A DNA stretch of 34,146 bases from JAUWMI01 sp964454265 (GTDB lineage Bacteria > Sumerlaeota > Sumerlaeia > MWCT01 > JAUWMI01), in NCBI GenBank assembly GCA_964454265.1, contig CAYVXD010000031.1, positions 1 through 34,146 on the forward strand, read 5' to 3'. Position 1 is the stretch's first letter; each line of letters begins with the position of its first letter. Below, piece by piece: positions 33,792 to 34,146 of the stretch. A program made the position numbers and the translations under genes. Under the pieces are notes generated by a model. It had not been told where the DNA came from and did no database searches. It saw only the letters and a list, made by a program, of their open reading frames with translations.

Positions 33792-34146
33792 TCAGGGTAA
33801 TGCAGCAAGCGGAACAGTCTCGATGGTAGCCCGCTCCAGGAAGAAACTGGCGCTCGGTGCGTCGTTCGGGTTGAAGTTCAGGATGTCAAACGAAACGAGT
33901 AAGTCTTCACCAACACAGTTCGCTGGAGGCAAGAAGTACAGCCGGTTGTATGTAGTATTTGTGGTGCCGGGGGAATTTGCTCCATCTCCAAAGCTCGAAA
34001 TGCCGAAGGTGTGCGAGGCTTGCAGATTCCCTGTGTTAAACCGCAGCCACATCTCAGGAACAAGCGCGGGGTTGGTTACGTCTGTCCGCACTTCAAATGT
34101 CCCACGATACAGTCGCTTTGCCTCAATCGTTATATCTGCCGGGTGG
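33792..34146 (-). CDS. C-terminal end of a fourth double-module protein (5' part outside window)
   Basis: The frame is open to the window edge and starts HPADITIEAKRLYRGTFEV, matching repeat B of the S8 protease (HPADITIEADKLYRGTFEI). The visible ~117 residues contain VPEMWLRFNTGNLQASHTF, GDGANSPGTTNTTYN and LYFLPPANCVGEDLLVSFD, all shared with the other copies. The last residues (ATIETVPLAALP) differ from the common SPPASP ending. The passenger domain lies outside the window. It is convergent with the methyltransferase gene. Confidence 0.88.
   Translation of the reverse strand, partial: HPADITIEAKRLYRGTFEVRTDVTNPALVPEMWLRFNTGNLQASHTFGISSFGDGANSPGTTNTTYNRLYFLPPANCVGEDLLVSFDILNFNPNDAPSASFFLERATIETVPLAALP

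Overview
The window reads as chromosomal DNA of an uncultured, probably anaerobic, diderm bacterium. Anaerobic (or microaerobic) life is suggested by a superoxide reductase, a desulforedoxin and two ferritin-like proteins. An outer membrane is suggested by an LpxL/HtrB-type acyltransferase. Long Pro/Thr linkers, beta-helix surface proteins, FTLIE-type prepilins and GTAGGGGC palindromes resemble poorly cultured phyla such as Sumerlaeota or Hydrogenedentota. That placement is an impression; no rRNA or tRNA gene was seen.

Layout. (1) 1-10.3 kb, plus strand: three large exported proteins in a row (one cut by the window edge), namely a fragment, a pyrolysin-like S8 protease and a double beta-helix protein. 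All end in the same pair of ~167-residue domains. A fourth gene with this ending runs into the right edge on the minus strand. (2) 10.4-11.5 kb, minus strand: an oxygen-defence operon of desulforedoxin (44 aa), Dps-like ferritin and superoxide reductase. (3) 12.1-13.5 kb, minus: a third exported beta-helix-like protein with a different C-terminus. (4) 13.9-17.6 kb, plus: a DUF58 protein and a membrane transglutaminase. (5) 18.1-25.6 kb, minus: a prepilin, a bacterioferritin-like protein, a GT-C-like membrane protein, an exported carboxypeptidase-regulatory-like protein, a radical SAM protein and an AT-rich methyltransferase, with repeat-bearing gaps between them. (6) 25.9-33.6 kb: an FHA-GAF-PP2C phosphatase on minus, then on plus a PilO/GspM-like membrane protein, a Trm112-like protein, a STAS-TPR protein, an acyltransferase, LD-carboxypeptidase and a methyltransferase.

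The most notable signal is the shared C-terminal double module. It occurs on different passenger proteins. All four copies are followed within 8-46 bp of the stop codon by a GTAGGGGC...GCCCCTAC palindrome whose core differs from copy to copy. At the right-hand copy, a 16-codon remnant of another module end lies just beyond the palindrome, as if module ends had been exchanged or displaced there. I suggest a mobile or recombining C-terminal surface or secretion tag. The function of the module is unknown to me.

Other points: the phosphatase and the STAS-TPR protein look like halves of a partner-switching signalling pathway. The oxygen-defence operon separates the two domains of a classical desulfoferrodoxin into two genes flanking a ferritin-like gene.
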